Shown one piece after another: positions 46,428 to 55,741 of a DNA stretch of 64,000 nt. Source of the DNA: Nocardia albiluteola (GTDB taxonomy: Bacteria > Actinomycetota > Actinomycetes > Mycobacteriales > Mycobacteriaceae); NCBI RefSeq assembly GCF_018860155.1, contig NZ_JAHKNI010000027.1, positions 19,785 to 83,784 on the forward strand, in the 5' to 3' direction. Each line of letters starts with the position of its first letter. Position 1 is the stretch's first letter. The translations under genes and the position numbers were made by a program. A model generated the notes under the pieces. That model saw only the letters and a list, made by a program, of their open reading frames with translations. It had not been told where the DNA came from and ran no database searches.

Positions 46428-47464
46428 GAGACCCGCTCCTTTCCACCCAACGCGGACCGCACATCCTGGCCCATGTGCCGTCCTTCGACTCGAAGTCCTG
46501 CTGATTCCGGCCGTGGCAGCCGGATCATCTGATCCAGTGCGGCGGCTAGCTTTCCGGGGTGGTGCCGGTCCGTTCCAGCCTCGGCAACATCAGCGAAGGT
46601 TACTCGCGCACGCAGCTGTTCGGCAGCTCTTGCTACATGTTCGCGTTCCCTACCCTCGGGTACCGACCCCGAATCCACCACCACGTGGTCCACCGCGAAA
46701 TCCGGTGCGTGCTGGGACAATACATGCAAGTGACGCTCGGCGGAGAATCCGGCCGTCTCCCCGGGCTCGGCGGCCAGGTTGAGCACCAGGATTTTTCGGG
46801 CACGGGTGTGCACCAGCGCCTCGTGCAGACCCGGCACCAGCACGTGCGGAATCACGCTGGTGAACCACGATCCGGGGCCCAGCACCACGACGTCGGCGTG
46901 TTCGATGGCCGAGGTCGCCTCCGGGCTCGCGGGCGGATCCTGCGGTATCAGGCGCACCCGGCGCACCTTGCCCGGCGTGGTCGCGACGGCCACCTGCCCG
47001 CGGATGCACCGGCTCACCCGGGGATCGGCCTCCAGGCCCGAGACGTCGGCCTCGATGGTCAGCGCGGCCGGGGACATCGGCAGCACCCGCCCGGTGCAGT
47101 GCAGCATCTCGCCCGCCGCGTCCAGCGCGGCCACCGGATCGCCGATCACCTCGGTCAGCGCGGCCAGGATGAGATTACCCGCCGAATGCCCGGCCAGGGC
47201 GCCCGTGCCGCCGAAGCGGTGCTGCATCGCACGGGCCCACAGCCCGTCGGTCTCCTGCGCCAGCGCCGCCAGCGCCATCCGCAGATCGCCCGGCGGCAGC
47301 ATGCCCAGCTCGGCACGCAGCCGCCCGGACGAGCCACCGTCGTCGGCCACCGTCACCACCGCCGCGATATTCGAGGTGAGCCGGCGCGCCGCGGTCAGCG
47401 TCGCATAGAGCCCGTGCCCGCCGCCCAGGGCGACCAGTGCCGGACCCTGCCCGTCCGCACTCAT
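46418..47464 (-). CDS. yvcK: YvcK/CofD-like gluconeogenesis and cell-shape factor
   Basis: 348 residues. VALGGGHGLYATLTAARRLT, AAVVTVADDGGSSGRLRAEL, GALAGHSAGNLILAALTEVI and ADVVVLGPGSWFTSVIPHVL are YvcK/CuvA family motifs; the fold is related to CofD and binds UDP-sugars. It is implicated in carbon metabolism, cell envelope and shape. Its start overlaps the rapZ stop by four bases and its end overlaps whiA, so the three form one operon. Confidence 0.9.
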   Translation of the reverse strand: MSADGQGPALVALGGGHGLYATLTAARRLTSNIAAVVTVADDGGSSGRLRAELGMLPPGDLRMALAALAQETDGLWARAMQHRFGGTGALAGHSAGNLILAALTEVIGDPVAALDAAGEMLHCTGRVLPMSPAALTIEADVSGLEADPRVSRCIRGQVAVATTPGKVRRVRLIPQDPPASPEATSAIEHADVVVLGPGSWFTSVIPHVLVPGLHEALVHTRARKILVLNLAAEPGETAGFSAERHLHVLSQHAPDFAVDHVVVDSGSVPEGREREHVARAAEQLRARVTFADVAEAGTDRHHPGKLAAALDQMIRLPRPESAGLRVEGRHMGQDVRSALGGKERVSWR

Positions 47465-48387
47465 TCGCGCCCCAGATCCCGGTGCACCACGCGAACGACA
47501 CCGACCTCGTCGCCCGCTTCTCCCAATGCCTCTCCCAGCGCCTCTGCCACTGCCACGCTGCGGTGCTTACCGCCCGTGCAGCCCACTGCCACGGTCATGT
47601 AACGCTTCCCCTCTTGGCGGTACCCGTCGGTCGTCAGATCTATCAGGTGGCGGCAGGTCCGCAGATAGTCCTGCGCGCCCGGCCGGGACAGCACGTACTC
47701 GCTGACCACCGCGTCCTGTCCCGTGTGCTCACGTAATTGCGGTACCCAATGTGGGTTGGGCAGGAAACGCAAATCCAACACCATATCGGCGTCGAGTGGA
47801 ACTCCGTACTTGAAACCGAACGACTGGATTGTGACCTGCAGCGCGGCCGGCGCGCCGCCGCCGTAGGCCTCCTCCAGCTTGCGATGCAGCTGGTGCACCG
47901 ACAGCGCGGTGGTATCGATCACCAGGTCGGCCGCGGTTTTCACCGAGTCGAGCCGGGAGCGCTCGGCCGCGATGCCGGCCGAGAGGGTGCCGTCGGCGCT
48001 CTCGCTCTGCAGCGGGTGGCGACGGCGCGCGAATCCGAAGCGGCGAATCAGCACGTCGTCGGATGCCTCGAGGAACAGGATCCGAGTGCGCACTCCCGCG
48101 GCCCGCAACTGATCGGCGACCGCCGAGAGGTTGCCGGTGAAGAAGCGGCTGCGCACATCCATCACCAGAGCCAGCTGCCGGATCGGCGGATCGGCGGAGA
48201 CGCCCAGCTCGATCATCCGCTCGATCATCTCGGGCGGCAGATTGTCCAGGACGTACCAGCCGAGATCCTCGAGCACCCGGGCGGCCGTGCCGCGGCCCGC
48301 ACCCGAGAGCCCCGTGACGATGACCACCTCGACGCGCCGGGTCGCAAGCGCATCGGCCCCGCTGCCGTTCGATTCCACGCTGGTCAT
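47461..48387 (-). CDS. rapZ: RapZ-like RNase adapter / nucleotide-binding protein
   Basis: 308 residues. Walker A VIVTGLSGAGRGTAARVLED near residue 23; DLGWYVLDNLPPEMI, FLEASDDVLIRRFGFARRRH, and the C-terminal IQSFGFKYGVPLDADMVLDL and VAVGCTGGKHRSVAVAE are standard. The P-loop reads GRGT rather than the more usual GRST. In enterobacteria RapZ controls GlmS; in actinobacteria the role is not clear. It is followed by yvcK and whiA in one operon. Confidence 0.9.
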   Translation of the reverse strand: MTSVESNGSGADALATRRVEVVIVTGLSGAGRGTAARVLEDLGWYVLDNLPPEMIERMIELGVSADPPIRQLALVMDVRSRFFTGNLSAVADQLRAAGVRTRILFLEASDDVLIRRFGFARRRHPLQSESADGTLSAGIAAERSRLDSVKTAADLVIDTTALSVHQLHRKLEEAYGGGAPAALQVTIQSFGFKYGVPLDADMVLDLRFLPNPHWVPQLREHTGQDAVVSEYVLSRPGAQDYLRTCRHLIDLTTDGYRQEGKRYMTVAVGCTGGKHRSVAVAEALGEALGEAGDEVGVVRVVHRDLGRE

Positions 48388-48516
48388 GTCCTACCGGATC
48401 CGTTGCTGACTGTCATGCGATCATCCTGCCCTTCGGGACTGCTCGGTGCCGGACACGCAGGGCGGCCGACACCGAGACGTAACCGTGCCACATCGGATTC
48501 ATGCGGGCGCACCAGC

Positions 48517-50724
48517 TCACTCGCCGCGCAGGGCCGCGAGCACCGCCTTCGCCGTCGCCACCCCGATCCCCGGGACGGCCGTGATCTCTTCCACCGTAGC
48601 CTGTTCGAGTCGGGCGACCGACCCGAAGTGCGTGACCAGCGCGGTGCGCCGCGTCTCTCCCAGGCCGGGCACGGAGTCCAGCGCTGAGGCGGTCATCCGG
48701 CGGGAGCGCTTGCTGCGATGGAAGGTGATCGCGAAGCGATGCGCCTCGTCACGAACCCGCTGCAACAGGTAAAGCGACTCGCTGTTGCGCGGCATGATCA
48801 CCGGGTCCGGCTCGCCGGGCACCCACACCTCCTCGAGGCGTTTGGCCAACCCGATGACCGCGACGTCGGTGATGCCCAGCTCGTCCAGGACCTCCGCGGC
48901 CGCCGCGACCTGCGGCGCGCCGCCGTCGACGACGTACAGATTGGGCGGATAGGAGAACTTGCGGGGCTTGCCCGTCTTCGGGTCGATGCCCGGAGTCGGA
49001 TTGTCCTCCGCCTCGGCGATCTCCTGGTCGCGGCGCAGTCGCTGGAACCGGCGGCGGGTCACCTCGGCGATGCTGCCCACGTCGTCGGAGCGGCCCTCGC
49101 CGGCGGCCTCCTTGATCGCGTAGTGCCGGTACTCGGACTTCCGTGCGAGCCCGTCTTCGAACACCACCAGCGAGGCCACCACATCGGTGCCCTGCACATG
49201 GCTGATGTCCACGCATTCGATCCGCAGCGGTGCGGTGTCCAGGTCCAGCGCCTCCTGGATGCCTTGCAGCGCAGCCGATCTCGCGGTCAGATCGCCCGCG
49301 CGCTTGAGCTTGTGCTGGGCCAGCGCCTCGGCCGCATTGCGCTGCACGGTCTCCATCAGCGCCTTCTTGTCCCCACGCTGCGGCACCCGCAGGTGCACGG
49401 CCGAGCCGCGCAGGTCGGTGAGCCAGGCCTGCACCTGCTCCGCGTCACCGGGCAGGGCGGGAACCAGCACCTCCCGCGGCACCACGGCCGCCGAGGTATC
49501 GGCGTCGGACTGCTCGGCGAACGCGGCCTGCTCGCCGTAGAACTGCATGAGGAACTGCTCGACCAGCGCTGCAAGTTCGCGCTCCGCGGATTCCGGCGCC
49601 GCCGCCTCGGAATCCCGGCCCGCGCTGGAATCCGGCCCCGCGCCGGAATCCCGCCCGGCGGCGGAATCCAGTCCGGCAGCGGAATCCGGCATGGAGACAT
49701 CGGCTGCGGCGGCCGCGGCCAGCGCCGCCGCCTGGGCATTGCGCTCCGCATCCGAAGTCTCCGCGGCGCGATCGGCTGTGCTCCCGGCGGGGGCGTCGGC
49801 CTGCGCCGATTCGGGCGATCCCGAGCCGACCAGATCGACCGCGTCGCCGGACTTGTCCACCACCCAGCCACGCTGACCGCGCACCCGGCCGTCACGCACG
49901 TGGAAGATCTGCACCGCGGCTTCGAGCTCGTCGGTGGCGAAGGCGACCACGTCGGCATCGGTGCCGGTGCCCAGCACCACGGCCTGCTTCTCCAGGGCGC
50001 GGCGCAGCGCCTGCACGTCGTCGCGCAGGCGTGCGGCGGTCTCGAAGTCCAATTCCTCTGCCGCGGCGTGCATCCGGCGTTCCAGATCGCGGACCATGCG
50101 ATCGGTCTTGCCCGCCAGGAAGTCGCAGAAGTCCTCGGCGATGCGGCGGTGCTCGGCGGCGCTGACCCGGTCGATGCACGGCGCGGAGCACTTGTCGATA
50201 TATCCGAGCAGGCAGGGGCGGCCGATCTGCCCGTGCCGCTTGAACACTCCCGCGGAACAGGTGCGCATCGGGAAGACCCGCAGCAGCAGATCGACCGTCT
50301 CCCGGATGGCCCAGGCGTGCGCGTACGGCCCGAAGTACCGCACGCCCTTCTTGCGCGCGCCACGGTAGACGAACACCCGCGGATACTCCTCGTTCATGCT
50401 CACCGCGAGCATGGGGTAGGTCTTGTCGTCGCGATAGCGGACGTTGAAGCGCGGATCGAATTCCTTGATCCAGTTGTATTCCAGCTGAAGGGCTTCCACC
50501 TCGGTGGACACCACGGTCCACTCGACGGACGCGGCGGTGGTGACCATCTGCCGGGTGCGCGGATGCAGGGCGGCGATATCGGCGAAGTATGAATTCAACC
50601 GGCTGCGCAGGCTCTTGGCCTTGCCGACGTAGATGACCTGTCCGAACGAATCCCGGAATTTGTACACCCCGGGCTCGACGGGGATGGTGCCCGCCGCCGG
50701 TCGGTACGTCGCTGGATCTGCCAC
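48517..50724 (-). CDS. uvrC: Excinuclease ABC subunit C with unusual repeat insertion
   Basis: 735 residues. GIY-YIG nuclease (GVYKFRDSFGQVIYVGKAKS) at 19-38, Cys-rich FPMRTCSAGVFKRHGQIGRP, UVR motif around 215-245, RNase H-like nuclease with ECVDISHVQGTDVVASLVVF and LYVVDGGAPQVAAAAEVLDE, and C-terminal helix-hairpin-helix (SVPGLGETRRTALVTHFGSV). It makes the dual incision in nucleotide excision repair. Residues about 300-382 are an Ala/Ser/Asp-rich insert with AGxDS repeats, which explains a length about 90 above the mycobacterial protein. GTG 50724 has TAGTCT six bases upstream and no ribosome binding site. Confidence 0.95.
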   Translation of the reverse strand: MADPATYRPAAGTIPVEPGVYKFRDSFGQVIYVGKAKSLRSRLNSYFADIAALHPRTRQMVTTAASVEWTVVSTEVEALQLEYNWIKEFDPRFNVRYRDDKTYPMLAVSMNEEYPRVFVYRGARKKGVRYFGPYAHAWAIRETVDLLLRVFPMRTCSAGVFKRHGQIGRPCLLGYIDKCSAPCIDRVSAAEHRRIAEDFCDFLAGKTDRMVRDLERRMHAAAEELDFETAARLRDDVQALRRALEKQAVVLGTGTDADVVAFATDELEAAVQIFHVRDGRVRGQRGWVVDKSGDAVDLVGSGSPESAQADAPAGSTADRAAETSDAERNAQAAALAAAAAADVSMPDSAAGLDSAAGRDSGAGPDSSAGRDSEAAAPESAERELAALVEQFLMQFYGEQAAFAEQSDADTSAAVVPREVLVPALPGDAEQVQAWLTDLRGSAVHLRVPQRGDKKALMETVQRNAAEALAQHKLKRAGDLTARSAALQGIQEALDLDTAPLRIECVDISHVQGTDVVASLVVFEDGLARKSEYRHYAIKEAAGEGRSDDVGSIAEVTRRRFQRLRRDQEIAEAEDNPTPGIDPKTGKPRKFSYPPNLYVVDGGAPQVAAAAEVLDELGITDVAVIGLAKRLEEVWVPGEPDPVIMPRNSESLYLLQRVRDEAHRFAITFHRSKRSRRMTASALDSVPGLGETRRTALVTHFGSVARLEQATVEEITAVPGIGVATAKAVLAALRGE
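49604..49691. repeat. 15-bp tandem repeats inside uvrC
   Basis: Five to six degenerate 15-base units containing GGAATCC encode the AGxDS pentapeptide repeats of the UvrC insert (residues about 344-373). This is likely slippage-prone and strain-variable. Confidence 0.65.
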
Positions 50725-50730
50725 GTCACC

Positions 50731-50736
50731 AGACTA
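50731..50736 (-). promoter_or_regulatory. -10 element TAGTCT of uvrC (leaderless)
   Basis: TAGTCT on the minus strand, exactly six bases before GTG 50724. No SOS-box-like repeat is visible upstream. Confidence 0.5.
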
Positions 50737-50768
50737 ACGACCAGCACCGACAGGAAATCCGGCTGTCC

Positions 50769-51638
50769 TCACCCCAGCTGCCGCATCCGGCCCTGATGCG
50801 CCCGGCGCGCGCCCGCGGTGATCGCCTCGCACAGCGCGCGCTCGGGCTCGGACAGCCGGCTGCGGCGGCGCAGCAGCACGAATTCCAGCTGGCCCACCTC
50901 GGGCAGCCGCTCGTCCTCGACGGCGAAAAGCCCGGCGGGAAGCAGGCTTTCGGCGTGCACGATCACCCCCAGACCCGCGAGCACCGCCGCGCGCAACCCG
51001 AGCTGGCTGTCGCTGGTGCACGCGATGCGCCAGGTGCGGCCATGCAGTTCGAGGGCCTCGAGCGCGGCCTGACGGGTCATGCTCGGCGGCGGATAGGTCA
51101 CCAGCGGCACCGGATCGGTGAAACCCGTTGCGCCCGAACGCCCCGCCCACACCAGCCGGTCGCGCCACAGCAGTTCCCCGTGCCGCTCCCCCGGCCGCCG
51201 CTTGCCGACCATCAGATCGAGCTCCCCGGCCGCCATGCGGGTCTTGAGATTCTCGCTCAACCCGACGGTCAGCTCGAGGTCCACGCCCGGATGGCTGCGC
51301 TGGAATTCCAGCAGCACGTCCGGCAGCTCGCGGCCCATCACGTCGTCCGAGGCGCCGAGGCGGATCAGGCCGGTCAGCCGCGAGTCGGAGAAATACCGTT
51401 CGGCCTGCGTCTGCGCGTCGAGGACGGCGCGGGCGAATCCGACCATCGCCGCGCCGTCGGCGGTCAGGGCCAGATTCCGCGTGTCGCGGCGGAACAGCTC
51501 CCGGCCCGCCGCCCGCTCGAGCCGGGCGATATGGCCGCTCACGGTGGATTGCCGCAGGCCCAGGATGCGCCCCGCGGCCGTGAAGCCGCCCGCCCGCTCG
51601 ACGGCCAGGAAGGTGCGCAGCTGGTCCGGATCGAACAT
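50769..51638 (-). CDS. LysR family transcriptional regulator
   Basis: 289 residues. The helix-turn-helix DQLRTFLAVERAGGFTAAGR, ILGLRQSTVSGHIARLE occupies the first 45 residues, and an effector-binding domain follows (LIRLGASDDVMGRELPDVLL onward). ATG 51638 is used; GTG 51647 would add three residues. It is divergent from a BASS-family transporter with only about 77 bases between. It probably regulates that gene, as LysR proteins usually act on the divergent neighbour. Confidence 0.85.
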   Translation of the reverse strand: MFDPDQLRTFLAVERAGGFTAAGRILGLRQSTVSGHIARLERAAGRELFRRDTRNLALTADGAAMVGFARAVLDAQTQAERYFSDSRLTGLIRLGASDDVMGRELPDVLLEFQRSHPGVDLELTVGLSENLKTRMAAGELDLMVGKRRPGERHGELLWRDRLVWAGRSGATGFTDPVPLVTYPPPSMTRQAALEALELHGRTWRIACTSDSQLGLRAAVLAGLGVIVHAESLLPAGLFAVEDERLPEVGQLEFVLLRRRSRLSEPERALCEAITAGARRAHQGRMRQLG

Positions 51639-51647
51639 ATTGATCAC

Positions 51648-51709
51648 GATACGCGTTCGAATATATCGGATCCAACGTCTTTTGCGATCAGTAACCGGGA
51701 TCGTATCGT
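51648..51709. promoter_or_regulatory. LysR/BASS divergent promoter region
   Basis: TATCGT (51704-51709) lies six bases before the transporter GTG 51716, with TTGCGA (51682-51687) 16 bases upstream as a possible -35. GATA-N12-TATC at about 51648-51667, containing TTCGAA, has the symmetric AT-ended look of a LysR site. Confidence 0.45.
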
Positions 51710-51715
51710 TGTCCT

Positions 51716-52735
51716 GTGAAATTGTTAGCCAAACTCCGCATCGACGGCTTCATGCTCGGCATCCTGGCCAGCGTCGTGATCGCCGCCGTGCTGCCCGCGC
51801 GGGGCGAGGCCGCCCATGTCCTGGACTGGGCCACCAAGATCGCGATCGGAATCCTGTTCCTGCTCTACGGCGCCAGGCTGAAGCCGCACGAGGCGCTCGA
51901 CGGGCTCAGGCACTGGCGGCTGCACTCGATCGTGCTCGCCGTCACCTTCTTGGTGTTCCCGCTGATCGGGCTGGCGCTGCGCATTCTGGTGCCCTCGGTG
52001 CTCACCGACGATCTCTACACCGGCGTGCTGTACCTGTGCCTGCTGCCCTCGACGGTGCAGTCCTCGATCGCGTTCACCTCGATCGCCAAGGGCAATGTGG
52101 CCGGCGCGGTGGTCAGCGCGTCGCTGTCCAATCTGATCGGCGTGTTCGTCACCCCGCTGCTGGTGATGCTGCTGATGAACACGACCGGCCAGGCCACGGT
52201 GTCGATGAGTTCCATCGTGGCGATCGTCGTGCAGGTGCTGCTGCCGTTCCTGGCCGGTCAACTGCTGCGCACCCGGATGCAGGCGCTGATGAAGCACGCC
52301 ACCGTCACCAAGACCGTGGACCGGGGGTCGGTCTACCTGGTGGTGTACACGGCGTTCAGCGACGGCATGGTCGAGCACATCTGGCGCGGCATCTCACCGC
52401 TGTCGCTGATCGCGGTCGTCGTGGTGTGCAGCACGGTGCTGGCCTTCGTGCTGGCGCTGACGACCACGATCGGCAGGATGCTGCACTTCAACCGCGGCGA
52501 CCGCATCGTGATGATCTTCTGCGGTTCGAAGAAGAGCCTGGCCAGCGGGCTGCCGATGGCGACGGTGCTGTTCGCGGGCCACGCGGTCGGGCTGATCGTG
52601 CTGCCGCTCATGATCTTCCACCAGATCCAGCTCTATGTGTGCGCCTGGCTGTCGGGCCGCTGGGGCCGCCAGGCCGAGGAGGCCGCGGCGCGCGAGGCCG
52701 CCGGGAGCGAACCCGTTGCGACCGAGGCCTCCTGA
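51716..52735 (+). CDS. Bile acid:sodium symporter (BASS) family transporter, SBF-like
   Basis: 339 residues and about nine to ten membrane helices. DGFMLGILASVVIAAVLPAR, IAIGILFLLYGARLKPHEAL, CLLPSTVQSSIAFTSIAKGN and IVMIFCGSKKSLASGLPMAT are characteristic of the YfeH/PF13593 branch, whose substrates are mostly unknown (some carry organic anions). The C-terminal tail is Glu/Ala-rich and cytoplasmic. GTG 51716 appears leaderless. It is likely regulated by the divergent LysR. Confidence 0.8.
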   Translation: MKLLAKLRIDGFMLGILASVVIAAVLPARGEAAHVLDWATKIAIGILFLLYGARLKPHEALDGLRHWRLHSIVLAVTFLVFPLIGLALRILVPSVLTDDLYTGVLYLCLLPSTVQSSIAFTSIAKGNVAGAVVSASLSNLIGVFVTPLLVMLLMNTTGQATVSMSSIVAIVVQVLLPFLAGQLLRTRMQALMKHATVTKTVDRGSVYLVVYTAFSDGMVEHIWRGISPLSLIAVVVVCSTVLAFVLALTTTIGRMLHFNRGDRIVMIFCGSKKSLASGLPMATVLFAGHAVGLIVLPLMIFHQIQLYVCAWLSGRWGRQAEEAAAREAAGSEPVATEAS

Positions 52736-52777
52736 GCACAAGATCGTCAGTGACGGACTGCACGAGGAGCTTTGCAG

Positions 52778-53218
52778 ATGACGGACGTGACGGAATCCCT
52801 GAGCACCGCCGGGGAGGCGCGGCTGCGCGAGAGCATCGGCCGCCAGACCCTGCTGACGACGCTGGGAATCACCATCGGCAGCCTCGCCCCGGGCCGCGTC
52901 GTCCTGCACCTGCCGTTCAGCCGGGACATCTGCCAGCAGAACGGATTCGTCCATGCGGGCGCCATCACCACGGTCGCCGATTCGGCCTGCGGCTATGCCG
53001 CGCTGTCCCTGCAGCCGCCCGATCGAGACGTCCTCACCGTGGAATTCAAGGTCAACCTCATGAGTCCCGCTGTGGGACAGGATTTCCGGGCGACGGCAAC
53101 CGTGGTGCGATCCGGACGGAATCTCACCGTGTGCACCGCCGAGGTCGTCTCCGATGCCGACCTGTCGCGCCCGATCGCCCTCATGCAGGCCACACTCATG
53201 GCGGTCTCCCCCACCTGA
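52778..53218 (+). CDS. PaaI/hotdog-fold thioesterase
   Basis: 146 residues, a single hotdog domain. DICQQNGFVHAGAITTVADS contains the HAG motif and the catalytic-site Asp of PaaI-type thioesterases; VEFKVNLMSPAVGQDF is the next conserved strand. It should hydrolyse an acyl-CoA thioester. ATG 52778 has GGAG ten bases upstream. It lies 42 bases after the BASS transporter and may share its transcript. Confidence 0.8.
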   Translation: MTDVTESLSTAGEARLRESIGRQTLLTTLGITIGSLAPGRVVLHLPFSRDICQQNGFVHAGAITTVADSACGYAALSLQPPDRDVLTVEFKVNLMSPAVGQDFRATATVVRSGRNLTVCTAEVVSDADLSRPIALMQATLMAVSPT

Positions 53219-53273
53219 TCGGCTCGCACCGAGCTCGAACAGCCTTCGGCCGCAGCGGCTTCGGGCATCCGGC

Positions 53274-53468
53274 CTAGGAAGCGGCGATCCTGCCCAACAG
53301 CGTGCACGCGCGGGCAATCGTGTCCTGATCCTCGGGGCTGAGCGCGGCGAGCTGGGCGTCCAGCCAGGCGCTGCGTTGACCGCGCGCGGCCCGGGCCAGC
53401 TCGGCGCCTTCGGGAGTGGTGCTGAACAGCACCTTCCGGCGTGGAGACGGGCTGGTGGCCGGCATGGC
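53274..53468 (-). pseudogene. C-terminal remnant of a MarR family regulator
   Basis: About 64 residues, ending SPEDQDTIARACTLLGRIAA before a stop. SPSPRRKVLFSTTPEGAELA looks like the wing of MarR proteins (PTDRRRVLVSLTPEG). The first two thirds, with the recognition helix, are absent: upstream minus-strand frames do not continue it, and the CocE gene ends at 53590. It is probably a decayed regulator. Confidence 0.5.
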
Positions 53469-53589
53469 CGATCGCGACGTCGAGGGAGTGCGGCGGCTTG
53501 CGGCGTCTTCTGGTCCGGCCGGGCGAGCGCGAACGCACCGCGCCGCCACCGCGCGAAACATCCCCGGCCGAGCCTTCGCCGAGCACCTG

Positions 53590-55539
53590 CTATTTCGTTG
53601 TGTCCATGGGGAATTCGCTGGACTCGCTGCCGCCCGCGGGGATGATCGGCAGCACCACCGAGGACGGGTGGGCGGGGTCGTGCAGGATGGTCTGGGTCGC
53701 GATCTGGGTGTCGGCGCTCTGACCGAAGGGCTGGCCGGTGTTGGGGTTGGGTGCGAATTGGGGGTAGTCGCTGCTGGAGATCTCCAGGCGGATCCGCGAT
53801 CCCGCCTTGACCAGGTAGCTCGTGGGCCAGATCTTGATCGTGTACTGGTAGGGCTGGCCAGGGACGGTGGGGGCCGGGCTTTCCAACGAGTCACGGAAGG
53901 GGGTGCGGATGATGCCGTCGTTGAGATTCATCGTGGAGCCGTCGGGGGCGACGGCGACCAGTTTTGCCGTGAAATCGGTGTCGGGCGCGGTGGAGGAGGC
54001 CCACAGCTTCACCTCGGTGGGGCCGGTGAGTTCGGTGTCCGAAGGCATCGGCGCGGTGGTGTAGGTGAGCACGTCGGAGCGCTGTTCGACGACATATTGA
54101 TCGTAGGGGCCCTGCGGGCCCTGCGATGCGCCGCAGCAGGAATGGCCCCCGGCGCTGGGCACCGGATCCAGCGGGTTATAGTCGTAGACGTCCGGCTGCT
54201 GCGGATCCTTCGGCGGCGCCGCGGTGAGGGCGCCGGCGCGTCCGCTCTCGCCGTTGCCACCGTTACCGGACAGGTAGTACGTGGTCCAGCGGGTGTTCGG
54301 CAGCGGCCAGGCCGTGGCCGTCTTCCACTTGTTCGCGCCCATCAGGAAGTAGTCGACCGTCGGGTGTCCGGCGACCTTGTTGTCCCGCCCCTTCAGGAAG
54401 TGGTCGTACCAGGCCAGCATCAGATCGTTGACCGGGCTGCTGCCGTTCGGATCGGCCATGTTGTCGAGCATCGGTGCGGATACGTCGGCGCCCGGGCGAC
54501 CCCAGCCGACGTGGTCCCACGGGCCGATCACGATGCGCTGACCGTCGCGAGCCTCGGGAGTGCCGCCGTGCTGCACCATGCCGCTGAAATTCTCGGTGCC
54601 GCCCGCCAGGAACGCGTCGTACCAGCCCTCGAAGTCCAGGACCGGAACCTTCACGTTCGCGTACTTGTCGCGAATGCTCCACTGCTTCCAGTAGTCGTCG
54701 CGGGTGGGATGGTCGATCCAGTCGTAGAACCAGGGCGCCACGGCCGGATCGCCCGGGTGGAAGGGCGGGAACTGCTGGTACGGGCGGAATCCCATCCAGC
54801 GGGTGTACTGCGCCGCATCGGCCTCCAACTGCTTGGCCGTCGCGGTGTCGCCGCGGTTGACCGCCGCGGTCGCCCCGATCGTGCCCATCGCCCACGGCTC
54901 GACGAAGGCCAGCCGGAATTCGCCGCCCTCGTAGGTCCAGCCGTCGTAGTAGTCCGAGGCGGTGTTCGACGGCACGATGGTGACCAGGTGCGGTGGCGCC
55001 GTGACCGCCGAAAGCCATTGCGTGGCACCCACATACGAGGAGCCATACATGCCGACCTTGCCGTTCGAGCCCGGCAGCTTCGCGGCCCATTCCACCGAGT
55101 CGTAGCCGTCGTTCTGGTCGTTGGCGAATTCGGTGAACGTACCGCCCGAGGCGCCCTGCCCCCGGATATCCTGCACCACAACGAGATAGCAGTGCGAGGC
55201 GAACCAATCCGGGGCCTGGAAGCGAGAGGGCTGGATTTGCGCCGACGATTTGCCGTACTGGGTGCGCATCAGGATCACCGGCACGGGATCCGAAGTCTGC
55301 GGCCGATACACATCGGCCTTCAACACCACGCCGTCGCGCATGGTCGCCGGGACGTTCTCCTGTTTGGACACCCCGCAACTACCGCGCCCCTGGGCGGGCG
55401 GCCACGCCCCCGGCGCCGCGGGCCCGGAGGCGGACGGACCACTCGCCGATCCCCCGCACCCACTCAGGACCAGTATCGCGGCGGCAACAATCGCACCCGC
55501 CCGGACAATCCGATTGCGCCGCTGGCGATTCCACGACAT
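53590..55539 (-). CDS. CocE/NonD-type hydrolase, lipoprotein
   Basis: 649 residues. The lipoprotein signal has the lipobox LSGC. The alpha/beta-hydrolase core has LMRTQYGKSS, YLVVVQDIRGQGASGGTFTE, the nucleophile elbow VGMYGSSYVGATQW, FEGWYDAFLAGGTENF with the acid residue and VIGPWDHVGWGRPG with the histidine. A C-terminal jelly-roll of the X-Pro dipeptidyl-peptidase type follows. Family members cleave esters or X-Pro peptides; this one sits on the outer face of the membrane. ATG 55539 has TACCGT six bases upstream, a leaderless layout. Confidence 0.8.
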   Translation of the reverse strand: MSWNRQRRNRIVRAGAIVAAAILVLSGCGGSASGPSASGPAAPGAWPPAQGRGSCGVSKQENVPATMRDGVVLKADVYRPQTSDPVPVILMRTQYGKSSAQIQPSRFQAPDWFASHCYLVVVQDIRGQGASGGTFTEFANDQNDGYDSVEWAAKLPGSNGKVGMYGSSYVGATQWLSAVTAPPHLVTIVPSNTASDYYDGWTYEGGEFRLAFVEPWAMGTIGATAAVNRGDTATAKQLEADAAQYTRWMGFRPYQQFPPFHPGDPAVAPWFYDWIDHPTRDDYWKQWSIRDKYANVKVPVLDFEGWYDAFLAGGTENFSGMVQHGGTPEARDGQRIVIGPWDHVGWGRPGADVSAPMLDNMADPNGSSPVNDLMLAWYDHFLKGRDNKVAGHPTVDYFLMGANKWKTATAWPLPNTRWTTYYLSGNGGNGESGRAGALTAAPPKDPQQPDVYDYNPLDPVPSAGGHSCCGASQGPQGPYDQYVVEQRSDVLTYTTAPMPSDTELTGPTEVKLWASSTAPDTDFTAKLVAVAPDGSTMNLNDGIIRTPFRDSLESPAPTVPGQPYQYTIKIWPTSYLVKAGSRIRLEISSSDYPQFAPNPNTGQPFGQSADTQIATQTILHDPAHPSSVVLPIIPAGGSESSEFPMDTTK

Positions 55540-55545
55540 CACTCG

Positions 55546-55551
55546 ACGGTA
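55546..55551 (-). promoter_or_regulatory. -10 element TACCGT of the CocE-type gene (leaderless)
   Basis: TACCGT on the minus strand, six bases before ATG 55539; the identical hexamer and spacing precede the ABC ATPase gene at 60297. Confidence 0.5.
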
Positions 55552-55741
55552 ACACCGCGCCATCGGCGACATGATCACATTCGGAAGTTTCGGACAGCCG
55601 CGGATCATCGGCACACCTCGCAGTCCTCGCCGCCCATCCGGCCGGCACGCGCTCGGCGGCCGGCGAGCTCGACCCGATCACCGCGCCGTCGCCCGGTCGA
55701 CCATCCGATTCCGAACCGTCCGGCGACCACATGGCGCGGAC

